This document shows positions 26,304 to 35,915 of a DNA stretch of 64,000 nt, piece by piece (within the stretch, counting starts at the first letter, position 1; every line of letters starts with the position of its first letter). The stretch covers positions 39,869-103,868 of the forward strand of contig CAJUPB010000008.1 of NCBI GenBank assembly GCA_910588155.1. Direction: 5' to 3'. This DNA comes from an uncultured Christensenellaceae bacterium. GTDB lineage: Bacteria; Bacillota; Clostridia; Christensenellales; Pumilibacteraceae. The notes below the pieces were generated by a model. It was not told where the DNA came from and did no database searches. It saw only the letters and a program-made list of their open reading frames with translations. A program made the position numbers and the translations under genes.

Positions 26304-28802
26304 ATGGGTTTCATTTTCAAAAAACTGTTTCGGGATATAAGGCGGGGACTCGGACAATTCATATCTATGATGCTGGTAATCGCGGTCGGCTGCTTCTTCT
26401 TTGCGGGAATGAGCGAGGCGTCTCATACCGTCGACAAGCTCGTGCAAAATTATTATTCGGAACAGAAACTTGCGCCCGTCACGGGCGGATTTCTGGTTGC
26501 CACAGAGTCTGCGGTCGAGCTTGTTTCGCGGCGCAGCGGCGTAAACAAGGCGGCAGGACGGTATAACTTCAACACGTTTTTCACTCACGGCGGCGGCACG
26601 TCGCGCGTGGATGCCGTCGTGAACACGCTGACGGAAGGATTCAACGAGCCGCTTATGGTAAGCGGAAAAATGCCGTCGAACGACGGCGAATGCATCGTGG
26701 ACGCAGCGTACGCAAAAGCCAACGATTTGCAGGTCGGAAGCAGCATCAGTCTGTTTCAGCGCACTGCCGAAAAAGTGTATCTTTCCACTACGGACGCAAG
26801 AAACGACATTCAAAAAATCGACTACGAGAACTTTAACGTCGTTTATACTTCGCCCGATTCCGAGAATGCGGAATATCTCGAACTTACGGTTTCGGGAACG
26901 TTCATTTCTCCCGAATTTATTTACAAGGTAAACACGGCGGACAGTTCGGCAGTCGCGGAAGAGTTTGCCTGCATATATCTGAACAAAGCCGATATGATTG
27001 CTCCGACCATATCCTTTTATGTAAACAAGTCGCCTCGGCCGCTTTTTACGCAAAAGCGCGACGAGCTGGAAACAAAGCTGTATAACCAGATACTTGCCGA
27101 CAGCAAGGACGGCTTGGAGATTTTCGACGTATTCGACGGAAACGTTTTGGATACGGAAAACAAAATGGCAGGCGTATACGTGGAAGCTATGTCGTTTGTC
27201 AAAGAGGACGGAACGGCTTACAAAAGTTTTGAAGAGGCGTATAAGCAGATACGCAACCTCGTCATAGTTTTGCCGCTTTTGTTCTTTCTCGTCGCGGCGG
27301 TCATAACATTCATATCTCTGGGAAAAATCGTCGACAATCAGCGTACTCAAATAGGTGTTATGCAGGCAGTCGGCGTAAGCAAAGGCAAGGTGTATTTCGG
27401 CTATCTTATGTATGCCGGTTTTGCCGCAATATTCGGTTCTTTGATAGGCGGCATTGCGGGTGCGTTATCGTTGCCGTATATTTACTATCTCGCTTTCGGA
27501 GCGCAGTACATTCTTCCGCCATTCGTTATGGGGGTCGGCGTGGGTTGGGCGGCGCTCGGAATCGTCGTGTCGCTTGCCGTGGCGCTGTTGTCCGCATTGG
27601 TGTCCTGCCGCCGCACGCTGAAAGAGAATCCCGCGCAGTCTATGAGACCGAAAGCGAGCAAAAAAGTCAAACAGGTTTTCATAGAAAAATGGAGCGGATT
27701 GTGGAAAAGATTTTCTTTCGGAACGAAAATGATTTTCCGAAATCTGTTGAGAAACAAAATGCGCGTTTTTCTTTCGAGCATAGGCGTCATTGCAAGTATG
27801 GTACTGCTGATAACCGGCGTAAATCTTAAAAGCCGCGTTTCTTATACGGTCAACGACTATCTCGGCAGAATAGGCTACGACGTGCAGATAACGGCGCAAA
27901 ACGACATCGACGATTTGGACGAATTCGTATCGGCATATCCTCAAATCGAAAGTGCAACGAAAGTTGTTTCGGTGAATGCGGCAATATCCGCAAACGACGA
28001 GCGGTCGGACGTACTCCAAATCCTGGTGCCGTACGACGGCGATTTCGTGAATCTGTATTCCGATTTCAAAAAGACGGAGAAAATAGAACTGACCGACGAC
28101 AGCTTGGTTTTACCGCACTATCTGGCCGAAAAACTGAATGTCGAAAAGGGAGATACGGTGACCGTGACGGCGGTCGGGTACCGCGCGGCGGAGCTGACGG
28201 TGACGAACATATCCTATCAGTATCTTTTGCCCAACGTTTATGCGGGAGTCGACCTCATAGAAAGCGTTTCCGCGGAAAGCGTTACGGGTCTCATATATGC
28301 ACGACTTGCCGACGGTGGAAAAATAGAGGCGGGCGGAGAGATAAAGTCCGCATTGGATAAGTCCGAACTTCGCGCGAGGGCTATGAAAATGTCGGAACTT
28401 TTGGACGTTTTCGTGGTCATTGTCGTAATCGGTGCTGCGGTGCTTGCCGTAACCGTCATATACAATATAACGTCGATAAACGTTATGGAGCGGTCGAGGG
28501 AAATTGCCACGCTGCTGGTTCTTGGGTATAGAAAAGGAGAGACGGGCAGACTTATTTTTGCCGAAAACATAGTCATCACGATTCTGGGCTGTCTGATAGG
28601 ATTGCCGCTTGGATACGGAATGTTCTATTGGCTGGCGCAGATAACGTCGAGTATGAACGTCATAATACCCATAAATCTGCCGTGGCTCGTGGTTTTAATC
28701 TGCGTCGTTTCGGTGTTTGCGTTCTCGATGCTCGCAACGCTTTTGATGACCAGAAAGATTTTAAAGATAGATATGGTGGAAGCGTTGAAATCGGTGGAAT
28801 AA
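26304..28802 (+). CDS. FtsX-type ABC permease, double-unit
   Basis: 832 residues. Two FtsX/MacB units: a helix near residue 17-37, a large extracytoplasmic domain (~40-310), three helices at ~320-430, then a second unit with a helix, another outside domain and three helices at the C-terminus. This 1+3 duplicated layout fits the large peptide-type permeases of Firmicutes. ATG at 26304 follows GGGAGG; an upstream in-frame TTG overlapping the ATPase gene lacks a ribosome site. No adjacent sensor kinase, so the bacitracin-type module is not obvious here. Confidence 0.9.
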   Translation: MGFIFKKLFRDIRRGLGQFISMMLVIAVGCFFFAGMSEASHTVDKLVQNYYSEQKLAPVTGGFLVATESAVELVSRRSGVNKAAGRYNFNTFFTHGGGTSRVDAVVNTLTEGFNEPLMVSGKMPSNDGECIVDAAYAKANDLQVGSSISLFQRTAEKVYLSTTDARNDIQKIDYENFNVVYTSPDSENAEYLELTVSGTFISPEFIYKVNTADSSAVAEEFACIYLNKADMIAPTISFYVNKSPRPLFTQKRDELETKLYNQILADSKDGLEIFDVFDGNVLDTENKMAGVYVEAMSFVKEDGTAYKSFEEAYKQIRNLVIVLPLLFFLVAAVITFISLGKIVDNQRTQIGVMQAVGVSKGKVYFGYLMYAGFAAIFGSLIGGIAGALSLPYIYYLAFGAQYILPPFVMGVGVGWAALGIVVSLAVALLSALVSCRRTLKENPAQSMRPKASKKVKQVFIEKWSGLWKRFSFGTKMIFRNLLRNKMRVFLSSIGVIASMVLLITGVNLKSRVSYTVNDYLGRIGYDVQITAQNDIDDLDEFVSAYPQIESATKVVSVNAAISANDERSDVLQILVPYDGDFVNLYSDFKKTEKIELTDDSLVLPHYLAEKLNVEKGDTVTVTAVGYRAAELTVTNISYQYLLPNVYAGVDLIESVSAESVTGLIYARLADGGKIEAGGEIKSALDKSELRARAMKMSELLDVFVVIVVIGAAVLAVTVIYNITSINVMERSREIATLLVLGYRKGETGRLIFAENIVITILGCLIGLPLGYGMFYWLAQITSSMNVIIPINLPWLVVLICVVSVFAFSMLATLLMTRKILKIDMVEALKSVE

Positions 28803-28815
28803 TAAAGCCAAACGC

Positions 28816-28844
28816 TTGAAAAAATGCCGTGTTTGAGGTATAAT
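28816..28844 (+). promoter_or_regulatory. promoter of a small conserved gene
   Basis: TTGAAA at 28816-28821, 17 bases, TATAAT at 28839-28844, placed 32 bases before the GTG start. Confidence 0.75.
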
Positions 28845-28876
28845 ATAACGGTAAATTTCGTTACGGAGAATTGAAG

Positions 28877-29137
28877 GTGTTCAAGATTTGGGCAAAGACG
28901 CAGACGGGCGACAAAATTATTTCCGATTATATGTACATAAACGGCGACAAGTATGACGAACGAGAGTTTTCGGCGTATCTTATGGAGATATGCCACGAAA
29001 TGGATATACCGACTCCCGTAATTTTGAAACATCATATACGGGGATTTCATTCGTTTAACATCACGACTTTCAAAGCCGAGGATTTTGTCGAAAGCGTGGA
29101 CTTCGATAAATTTGTGTTGGAAAACGCCACGGTGTAA
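28877..29137 (+). CDS. small protein of unknown function
   Basis: 86 residues, no signal or membrane helix, slightly acidic. It has an alternating alpha/beta look: FKIWAKTQTGDKIISDYMY, then an acidic helix, then TPVILKHHIRGFHSFNITTF. No family recognised, but the style resembles short conserved Clostridia proteins. GTG at 28877 is preferred because GGAG lies eight bases upstream; the in-frame TTG at 28871 is too close. It has its own consensus promoter and lies between the exporter and the aconitase. Confidence 0.65.
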   Translation: MFKIWAKTQTGDKIISDYMYINGDKYDEREFSAYLMEICHEMDIPTPVILKHHIRGFHSFNITTFKAEDFVESVDFDKFVLENATV

Positions 29138-29178
29138 GTTGCGGCGTTCGGTGCAAAAACTGTGCGGGGTTTAATCGT

Positions 29179-29207
29179 TTGACTTTTTATAGCTTTTCCG
29201 TTAAAAT
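29179..29207 (+). promoter_or_regulatory. aconitase promoter
   Basis: TTGACT at 29179-29184, 17 bases, TAAAAT at 29202-29207; 31 bases before the ATG. Confidence 0.7.
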
Positions 29208-29237
29208 ATAGAAAACTATCAAAGCGGAGAAGTCATT

Positions 29238-31157
29238 ATGAATTTGGCAAGAAAAATAATAGCCGCACACCTTACGGAAGGCGAGATGACGGCGGGCGAA
29301 GAGATTGCGATAAGAATCGACCAAACACTGACGCAGGATTCGACGGGAACTATGGCATATTTGCAGTTCGAGTCTATGAACTGCGATAAGGTCAAAACTA
29401 TGCGTTCCGTTGCATACATAGACCACAATACGTTGCAGAGCGGTTTCGAGAATGCCGACGACCACGCGTATATTCAATCCGTAGCCCTTTCTCACGGCAT
29501 ATACGTCAGCAAACCCGGCAACGGTATTTGTCATCAGGTCCATTTGGAGCGTTTCGGAGTGCCCGGGCTTACTCTGCTCGGCTCGGACTCGCACACGCCT
29601 ACGGGCGGCGGCATAGGTATGCTTGCCATAGGCGCGGGCGGTTTGGACGTTGCCGTTGCGATGAGCGGCGGTGCGCTTCACTTGACGATGCCGAAAATCG
29701 TCAAAGTCGAACTGAAAGGAAAACTTAAAAACAATGCGTCGGCAAAGGACGTCATACTAGAAGTTTTGCGTCTTTTGACAGTCAAGGGCGGTGTGGGAAA
29801 AATAATAGAATATTGCGGAGAGGGCGTGAAAACCCTGACCGTTCCCGAGCGTGCGACGATAACGAATATGGGCGCGGAACTCGGGGCAACGACGTCTGTT
29901 TTTCCCAGCGACGAACAGACGAGAGCATTTTTGAAGGCGCAGGGCAGAGAGTGCGACTTCAAGCCGCTTGCCGCCGATGACGGCGCGTCGTACGACGAGG
30001 AAGTAACGATAGATTTGTCGGCATTGAAACCGCTTGCCGCTTGTCCTCATTCTCCCGATGCCGTCAAACCCGTCAAAGATATCGGAAAGATTAAAGTAGA
30101 CCAGGTGTGCATAGGCTCTTGCACAAATTCGTCTTATGCCGATATGATGAAAGTTGCGGCAATTTTAAAGGGCAGAAAAGTTTGTCCCGAAACTTCGCTT
30201 ACGATAAGTCCGGGGTCGAGACAAGTTCTCACTATGCTTGCGAAAAGCGGCGCTCTTGCCGATATTCTCGACGCGGGCGCAAGGGTGCTTGAATGTGCCT
30301 GCGGACCGTGTATCGGTATGGGACAGTCGCCGAAAACCGATGCCGTTTCCGTGCGCACGTTCAACCGTAATTTCTATGCCCGCACGGGTACTGCCAGCGC
30401 AAGCGTATATCTGGTAAGTCCCGAAACGGCGGCATTTACCGCCGTAAACGGCTATTTGACCGACCCGTCGGAAATGCCGCAGGTCGGAGAGATTCCTATG
30501 CCGACGAGCTTTGCGGTAAATGATAATCTGATTTTGAAACCCGACGACTTTGAGGACGTAAAGGTCGTACGCGGACCGAATATAAAACCGTTCCCCATAA
30601 ACACCGAGCTTAAAGCCAAAGTGACGGGAGGTGTGTTAATCAAGTGCGAAGACAATATCACGACCGACCACATTATGCCGTCAAACGCGAAACTTTTGCC
30701 GTACCGCTCCAATATTCCGTATTTGTCCGATTATTGCTTGAATCCCGTGGACCCGACTTTTTCCGAGCGGGCGAAAGCGGCTGGCGGCGGTTTTATAGTT
30801 GCGGGTGCCAATTACGGGCAGGGGTCCAGCCGCGAACACGCCGCTCTCGTGCCGTTGTATCTGAAAATCAAAGGAGTGATAGCAAAGAGTTTTGCGCGCA
30901 TTCACCGCGACAATCTCATAAACAGCGGCATACTTCCGCTCGTGTTCGAAGACGCAAAAGATTACGACAAAACGGACGCGGGCGACGAACTTGTAATCGA
31001 CGACGCAAGAAAACAAATTGAAGACGGAGAAATTATAACCGTCAGAAATGTTACCAAAAATCGCACGTTCGAATGCAGACTTTCGCTGACGGAGAGATTG
31101 AAGAAAGTCGTGCTTGCCGGCGGTGTGCTTGCGCTTGCGGGCAAGAGCGGCAAATAG
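29238..31157 (+). CDS. acnA: aconitate hydratase
   Basis: 639 residues, monomeric short aconitase common in anaerobes. It isomerises citrate to isocitrate using a [4Fe-4S] cluster. Cluster ligands are C295 in GSCTNSS and C355 and C358 in CACGPCIGMG. The C-terminal swivel domain carries NYGQGSSREHAAL. Alone in its transcription unit; citrate synthase and isocitrate dehydrogenase are not in the window. Together with gdhA it may feed glutamate synthesis (inference). Confidence 0.95.
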   Translation: MNLARKIIAAHLTEGEMTAGEEIAIRIDQTLTQDSTGTMAYLQFESMNCDKVKTMRSVAYIDHNTLQSGFENADDHAYIQSVALSHGIYVSKPGNGICHQVHLERFGVPGLTLLGSDSHTPTGGGIGMLAIGAGGLDVAVAMSGGALHLTMPKIVKVELKGKLKNNASAKDVILEVLRLLTVKGGVGKIIEYCGEGVKTLTVPERATITNMGAELGATTSVFPSDEQTRAFLKAQGRECDFKPLAADDGASYDEEVTIDLSALKPLAACPHSPDAVKPVKDIGKIKVDQVCIGSCTNSSYADMMKVAAILKGRKVCPETSLTISPGSRQVLTMLAKSGALADILDAGARVLECACGPCIGMGQSPKTDAVSVRTFNRNFYARTGTASASVYLVSPETAAFTAVNGYLTDPSEMPQVGEIPMPTSFAVNDNLILKPDDFEDVKVVRGPNIKPFPINTELKAKVTGGVLIKCEDNITTDHIMPSNAKLLPYRSNIPYLSDYCLNPVDPTFSERAKAAGGGFIVAGANYGQGSSREHAALVPLYLKIKGVIAKSFARIHRDNLINSGILPLVFEDAKDYDKTDAGDELVIDDARKQIEDGEIITVRNVTKNRTFECRLSLTERLKKVVLAGGVLALAGKSGK

Positions 31158-31166
31158 GAGACGGAT

Positions 31167-31655
31167 ATGAAAGAGCTTTCTTTGAAGATATTGGAGATAT
31201 TGCAGCACGACGCCAGAGTTACGGCAAGCGAGATTGCCGTGATGTTGAGCGAGAGCAAAAGCGAGGTCGCAAAAGCTGTTTCGGAATTGGAAAAGAGCGG
31301 CGTGATTTTGAAGTACGGCGTAATCGTCGACGAGGAAAAGCTGGACAAGGACAGCGTGCAGGCGCTGATTGAAGTCAAGGTTGCGCCGAAGTCGGAAAAA
31401 GGCTTTGACGAGATAGCGGCTGATATCGGTAAATTCGAAGAAGTCAAAAGTCTTTACCTTATGTCGGGCGCCTATGATTTGTGCATAATAATCGAGGGCA
31501 GAACGCTGCGCGAAGTGGCGTTGTTCGTCAGCGAAAAGTTGTCCAGATTCGATGCCGTCTTGTCTACGGCAACGCATTTCATATTGAAGAAATACAAAAT
31601 CGACGGAGCAAGCATAGCGGACGGCAACTTGAAGAGGTTGGTAATCCAGCCGTGA
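31167..31655 (+). CDS. Lrp/AsnC family transcriptional regulator
   Basis: 162 residues. N-terminal winged HTH (LKILEILQHDARVTASEIAVML) and a C-terminal RAM domain at ~70-145 that binds amino acids. It overlaps the following aminotransferase by four bases (GTGA), a gene pair repeated in many Firmicutes, so it likely controls this enzyme in response to an amino acid (inference). Start ATG with GGAG seven bases upstream. Confidence 0.92.
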   Translation: MKELSLKILEILQHDARVTASEIAVMLSESKSEVAKAVSELEKSGVILKYGVIVDEEKLDKDSVQALIEVKVAPKSEKGFDEIAADIGKFEEVKSLYLMSGAYDLCIIIEGRTLREVALFVSEKLSRFDAVLSTATHFILKKYKIDGASIADGNLKRLVIQP

Positions 31656-32839
31656 AAAAGGCAAAGGACAGAATCAATCCGACCGTAAACGGAATAAAAC
31701 CGAGCGGTATAAGAAAATTTTTCGACGTGGCGGCGGAAATTCCCGACGCCATATCTCTCGGCGTGGGAGAACCCGATTTCGTAACGCCTTGGAGCGTGCG
31801 CAACGCCGCCGTTCGTTCTTTGCAACGCGGCTATACTTCGTACACATCCAACCGCGGACTCAAAGAACTTCGGGAGGAGATAGCATTCTATCTGTCGTCG
31901 AGGTTCAATTTGCATTACGATTTCGAAAAGGAGATATTCGTGACCGTGGGCGCAAGCGAGGCGATAGACGTTGCCCTTCGCGCGCTTGTGACTCCGGGAG
32001 ACGGCGTTTTGGTTTCCGACCCGTCTTACGTCAGTTACGCACCCGGTATAACCCTTGCGGGCGGAGTGCCGCAACCGATAAGAACGGAGGCAAAAGACGA
32101 TTTCAAATTGACGCCGCAGGCGTTGGAAAAGGCAGTCACGGATAAGAGCCGCGTGATTATTTTTCCGTATCCCAACAATCCGACCGGCGCGGTTATGAAT
32201 AAAAAGGAAACGGAAGAAATCGCCGCCGTGATAAAGAAATACGATTTGACGGTCATATCGGATGAGATTTATGCGGAACTTACTTACGGAGAAAGGCACG
32301 TGTCGATATGTGCCGGCGAGGGAATGAAGGAGCGCAGCGTTGTCATCAGCGGCTTTTCCAAAGCGTTTGCAATGACGGGTTGGCGGCTCGGCTATATCGC
32401 GGCGCCGAAGGAAATAAGCGAAGCAATGCTCAAAATTCATCAATACGTCATTATGTGCGCGCCCACGTTTTCGCAATACGCCGCACTTTATGCGTTGCGA
32501 GAGGGAAGAAAAGACGGTTATCGCGATGTAGAGTATATGCGGGAACAGTATGATATGAGAAGAAAATATCTCGTGTCCGGTCTCAATAAAATAGGGTTGA
32601 CCTGCTTCGAACCGCGCGGCGCGTTTTATGCTTTTCCCTGTGTGAAAAGTACGGGTTTGAGCGGCGAAGTATTTGCGGAAAGACTGTTGAGGGAAAAGCA
32701 CGTCGCGGTCGTTCCCGGCGATGCGTTCGGCGACAGCGGCAAAGATTTTGTTAGGTGTTCTTATGCTTGTTCGCTGTCGCAACTGAAAGAGGCGTTGGAA
32801 AGAATAGAGGAATTTACGCGCGGGCTTGCAAGATGTTGA
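31652..32839 (+). CDS. class I/II PLP-dependent aminotransferase
   Basis: 395 residues. Fold-type I aminotransferase related to PatA/AlaT/AspC-like enzymes. The PLP lysine lies in SGFSKAFAMTGWRLGY; substrate-site pieces PNNPTGAVM and SDEIYAELTY are intact. The exact amino donor cannot be set from sequence. GTG at 31652 overlaps the regulator stop and gives the family-typical N-terminus (NPTVNGIKPSGIRKFFD); the frame is open further upstream but has no ribosome site. Confidence 0.92.
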   Translation: MKKAKDRINPTVNGIKPSGIRKFFDVAAEIPDAISLGVGEPDFVTPWSVRNAAVRSLQRGYTSYTSNRGLKELREEIAFYLSSRFNLHYDFEKEIFVTVGASEAIDVALRALVTPGDGVLVSDPSYVSYAPGITLAGGVPQPIRTEAKDDFKLTPQALEKAVTDKSRVIIFPYPNNPTGAVMNKKETEEIAAVIKKYDLTVISDEIYAELTYGERHVSICAGEGMKERSVVISGFSKAFAMTGWRLGYIAAPKEISEAMLKIHQYVIMCAPTFSQYAALYALREGRKDGYRDVEYMREQYDMRRKYLVSGLNKIGLTCFEPRGAFYAFPCVKSTGLSGEVFAERLLREKHVAVVPGDAFGDSGKDFVRCSYACSLSQLKEALERIEEFTRGLARC

Positions 32840-32864
32840 CATTTGCGGCAAAAAAGTTTATACT
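32836..32864 (+). promoter_or_regulatory. greA-lysS promoter
   Basis: TTGACA at 32836-32841 (overlapping the preceding stop codon), 17 bases, TATACT at 32859-32864. Confidence 0.8.
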
Positions 32865-32920
32865 GAAAAAGTGCGCCTTGAAAAGCGCGTTAAAATAAAA
32901 AAATCGAGAGGTTGACAAAT

Positions 32921-33385
32921 ATGGCAGAAATCGTTTTTATGACGGCGGAAGGAAAGAAAAACTTGGAGGAACGCCTCGAATTTCTCAAAGTTCACGGCAG
33001 AGCCGATATGGCGGAAAAGATTCGCGTGGCGCGTGAATTCGGCGACCTTTCCGAAAATGCGGAGTACGACATAGCGAAAGACGAGCAGGCGAAGATGGAA
33101 GCCGAGATAATCGAAATCGAAGCAAAGCTTGCGAATGTTCAGATAATAGACGAAAAGACGCGCGGCGACAGAGTGGATATCGGCTGCAAGGTCAGAATTG
33201 CCGACGATAAGGGCCGCGAAGACGAGTATACAATAGTCGGAACGCACGAATCCAATCCTATGGAAAACCGCATAAGCAATGAGTCTCCGATTGGCAAAGC
33301 TATGCTCGGGAAGCGCAAAGGCGACGAAGTTTTGGTGAAAACCGCTCGCGGGGAAGCTCGTTACAAGATTGTGAAGATAAACTGA
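32921..33385 (+). CDS. greA: transcription elongation factor GreA
   Basis: 154 residues. Rescues backtracked RNA polymerase by stimulating transcript cleavage. The N-terminal coiled coil contains the acidic tip ENAEYDIAKDEQ (family D/E pair), and the C-terminal FKBP-like domain has SPIGKAMLGKRKGDEV. ATG at 32921 after GAGAGG. lysS follows within 15 bases, a conserved Firmicutes pair. Confidence 0.97.
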   Translation: MAEIVFMTAEGKKNLEERLEFLKVHGRADMAEKIRVAREFGDLSENAEYDIAKDEQAKMEAEIIEIEAKLANVQIIDEKTRGDRVDIGCKVRIADDKGREDEYTIVGTHESNPMENRISNESPIGKAMLGKRKGDEVLVKTARGEARYKIVKIN

Positions 33386-33399
33386 CGGGAGTTTGGAGT

Positions 33400-34893
33400 A
33401 TGGCGGAAGAAAAGACTATTGCAACCGAACAGCAGCAGGACGAGGGACAGATTCGTGCCGTGCGCGTGGCGAAATTGGAAGAGCTTGTTTTAAGCGGCAA
33501 AAATCCGTACGAACAGACTCGTTTCGAGGCTACGCATAAATCGGCGGACATAAAAGACAATGCGGGCGAAATAGACGGTCAAACCGTGAAAGTGGCAGGA
33601 CGTCTTATGTCCAAACGCATTATGGGCAAGGCAGGTTTCGCGCACGTGTCGGACAGCGCGGGACAGATACAGATATATCTGAAATCGGACAACCTCGGCG
33701 AACGCTATGCGGAAGTCAAACGTTACGATATAGGCGACATCGTCGGCGTGGAAGGCGAAGTGTTTACCACCCACAAGGGCGAAGTTTCCGTTGCGGTCAA
33801 GGATATAACGCTCTTGTCCAAATCTCTTTTGCCGCTGCCCGAAAAATGGCACGGACTCAAAGACAACGATTTGAGATACCGTCAGCGCTATGTCGATTTG
33901 ATAGCAAATCCCGAAGTCCGCGAGGTTTTCAAAAAGCGTGCGAAGATTATAAGCGCGATAAGAAAAACGCTTGACGAACGGGAATTCGTGGAGGTGGAAA
34001 CGCCGATACTCAATACGATTGCTGGCGGCGCGGCGGCGCGTCCGTTCATTACTCATCACAACACGTTGAACCTCGATATGTATATGAGAATTGCGCCGGA
34101 ACTCTATCTGAAAAGACTTATAGTCGGCGGTTTGGACAGAGTTTACGAATTGGGGCGTATGTTCAGAAACGAGGGAATGGACGTCAAGCACAATCCCGAA
34201 TTCACTATGGTGGAAATGTATCAGGCTTATGCCGATTACAACGTTATGATGGAACTGACGGAACAGATTTACGAGTCCGTCATAAATGCGCTCGGCTGCG
34301 GAGAAAAGATTGTCTATCAGGGGACGGAGTTGAATTTCAGGCGTCCTTGGCAGAGACTTACGATGAAAGAGGCTGTGAAGAAGTTTGCAGGCATCGATTT
34401 CGAAGGTATGGACGTCAAAAAGGCGAAGACGGCGGCGCAGCAGAAGGGCGTGGAATTGGACGCAAAAGCCGACAGTGTGGGCAAGATACTCTATGCCGTA
34501 TTCGACCAACTCGTGGAAAAGCAGCTTATTCAACCCACGTTCGTCACCGATTATCCCGTGGAAGTCAGTCCGCTTGCAAAGCGCGACAAGAATAATCCGG
34601 ATATGACGCACCGTTTCGAAGTGTTTATGAACGGAATGGAAATGGGCAATGCGTATTCGGAGCTTAACGACCCCATAGACCAAAAAGCGCGTTTCGAAGC
34701 ACAGGCAAAACTCAAAAAGGCGGGCGACGAAGAAGCGCAGGACGCAGATTACGATTTCGTTACGGCGTTGGAATACGGAATGCCGCCGACGGGCGGTCTC
34801 GGTCTCGGAGTGGACCGTATGGTTATGCTGTTCACCGACTGTGCGTCCATACGCGACGTGCTCTTGTTTCCGACTATGAAACCGAAAAAGTGA
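33400..34893 (+). CDS. lysS: lysyl-tRNA synthetase, class II
   Basis: 497 residues. N-terminal OB-fold anticodon-binding domain (VAGRLMSKRIMGKAGFAHV) followed by the class II catalytic domain: motif 2 YELGRMFRNEGMDVKHNPEFTMVE and motif 3 GLGLGVDRMVMLF. Usual length. Its TGA overlaps the next start by four bases (GTGA), so lysS, the decarboxylase-like gene, tmk, holB and ricT probably form one operon. Confidence 0.98.
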   Translation: MAEEKTIATEQQQDEGQIRAVRVAKLEELVLSGKNPYEQTRFEATHKSADIKDNAGEIDGQTVKVAGRLMSKRIMGKAGFAHVSDSAGQIQIYLKSDNLGERYAEVKRYDIGDIVGVEGEVFTTHKGEVSVAVKDITLLSKSLLPLPEKWHGLKDNDLRYRQRYVDLIANPEVREVFKKRAKIISAIRKTLDEREFVEVETPILNTIAGGAAARPFITHHNTLNLDMYMRIAPELYLKRLIVGGLDRVYELGRMFRNEGMDVKHNPEFTMVEMYQAYADYNVMMELTEQIYESVINALGCGEKIVYQGTELNFRRPWQRLTMKEAVKKFAGIDFEGMDVKKAKTAAQQKGVELDAKADSVGKILYAVFDQLVEKQLIQPTFVTDYPVEVSPLAKRDKNNPDMTHRFEVFMNGMEMGNAYSELNDPIDQKARFEAQAKLKKAGDEEAQDADYDFVTALEYGMPPTGGLGLGVDRMVMLFTDCASIRDVLLFPTMKPKK

Positions 34894-35915
34894 GCATAAA
34901 ATCGAGATTGGAAGAATATGCCGCGCTCGGAAACAAGCGTTGGCACACCCCCGGGCACAAAGGCGGACTCGATACGTTCGATTTGACGGAAATAGGCGAG
35001 GAAGGCGGAACTTTCCCGGCGGACGCAATAGAATTTGCCCAAAACAAAGCCGCAAGGTTTTACGGTGCAAAGCATTGCCGCTTTTTGGTGAACGGTTCGA
35101 GCGGAGGAATCAAAGCCGCGATTCTCGCCGCAGACGGCGACATCGTTGCGCCGAAAGCTCGGCATCGTTGCGTGGACGAAGGCGCAAAGCTGAATAAAGT
35201 AAACGTTTTCGATATAGAATGCGAAAGACTTCGTGACGGATTGTATGCGCCGCCGAGCGTCGGCGACGTTTTGAAATCTTTGGAAAAGCACAAGAGTGCA
35301 AAAGCCGTCGTAGTCGTCAGTCCGGACTATTACGGGGTTACGGCTTGCGAGGAAATTGCGGACGCCGTGCATTCGGCGGGCAAATTGTTGATTGCCGATT
35401 CTGCCCACGGCGCGCATTTTGCGGCGCGTTCCGACCTGTTCCCGAAAGGTTTTGCCGCCGTTGCCGATTTCTGTGTTATGAGCGCGCACAAGACTATGAA
35501 CGCATACACGCAGAGTTCGTATATGTGCATAAACAACGACGAGGTCGCGGCAAAAGCGGACGAGTGTCTCGAACTGCTCGGCACCACGAGTCCGTCTTAT
35601 CGGTTGCTTTCGGGCTTGGAAAATGCAATCGATTTCGCAGAGGAAAACGCACACAAATACGACGGTTTGAAAACTGCGACCGACGAATTCAGAAGAGAAA
35701 TCGTCTGCCTCCGAAACAACGATTTCACTCGCATAGCCGTCGATGCCGCGGCTTACGGCTTGACGGGGCGGGAATTGTTCGACAGGCTGTACAAAGACGG
35801 TCATACGGCGGAAATGACGGACGTCAGATACGTCGTGTTCATAGCGACGCTTGCCGACGAGGTCGGAGATATCGTAAAATTGAAAGAAAGTATTTTGAGG
35901 ATAACGAGTCGATGA
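34890..35915 (+). CDS. Orn/Lys/Arg decarboxylase-like protein, shortened
   Basis: 341 residues. PLP-dependent fold-type I protein: HTPGHKGG opening, SGGIKAA phosphate-binding region, DSAHGAHF and PLP-lysine motif SAHKTMNAYTQSSYM. Relatives such as B. subtilis YaaO, also next to tmk, are ~480 residues; the C-terminal substrate domain is mostly missing here. The frame is intact and coupled to both neighbours, so it looks like a natural short form rather than a broken gene. Substrate unknown (lysine or arginine are possible). Confidence 0.85.
   Translation: MSIKSRLEEYAALGNKRWHTPGHKGGLDTFDLTEIGEEGGTFPADAIEFAQNKAARFYGAKHCRFLVNGSSGGIKAAILAADGDIVAPKARHRCVDEGAKLNKVNVFDIECERLRDGLYAPPSVGDVLKSLEKHKSAKAVVVVSPDYYGVTACEEIADAVHSAGKLLIADSAHGAHFAARSDLFPKGFAAVADFCVMSAHKTMNAYTQSSYMCINNDEVAAKADECLELLGTTSPSYRLLSGLENAIDFAEENAHKYDGLKTATDEFRREIVCLRNNDFTRIAVDAAAYGLTGRELFDRLYKDGHTAEMTDVRYVVFIATLADEVGDIVKLKESILRITSR

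Noticed and set aside
33490..35070. 526-residue minus-strand frame opposite lysS
   Set aside because: Shadow of lysS with basic, low-complexity translation; no ribosome site or domain. Similar shadows lie opposite pyk (40430-41965) and the aminotransferase (31472-32851).
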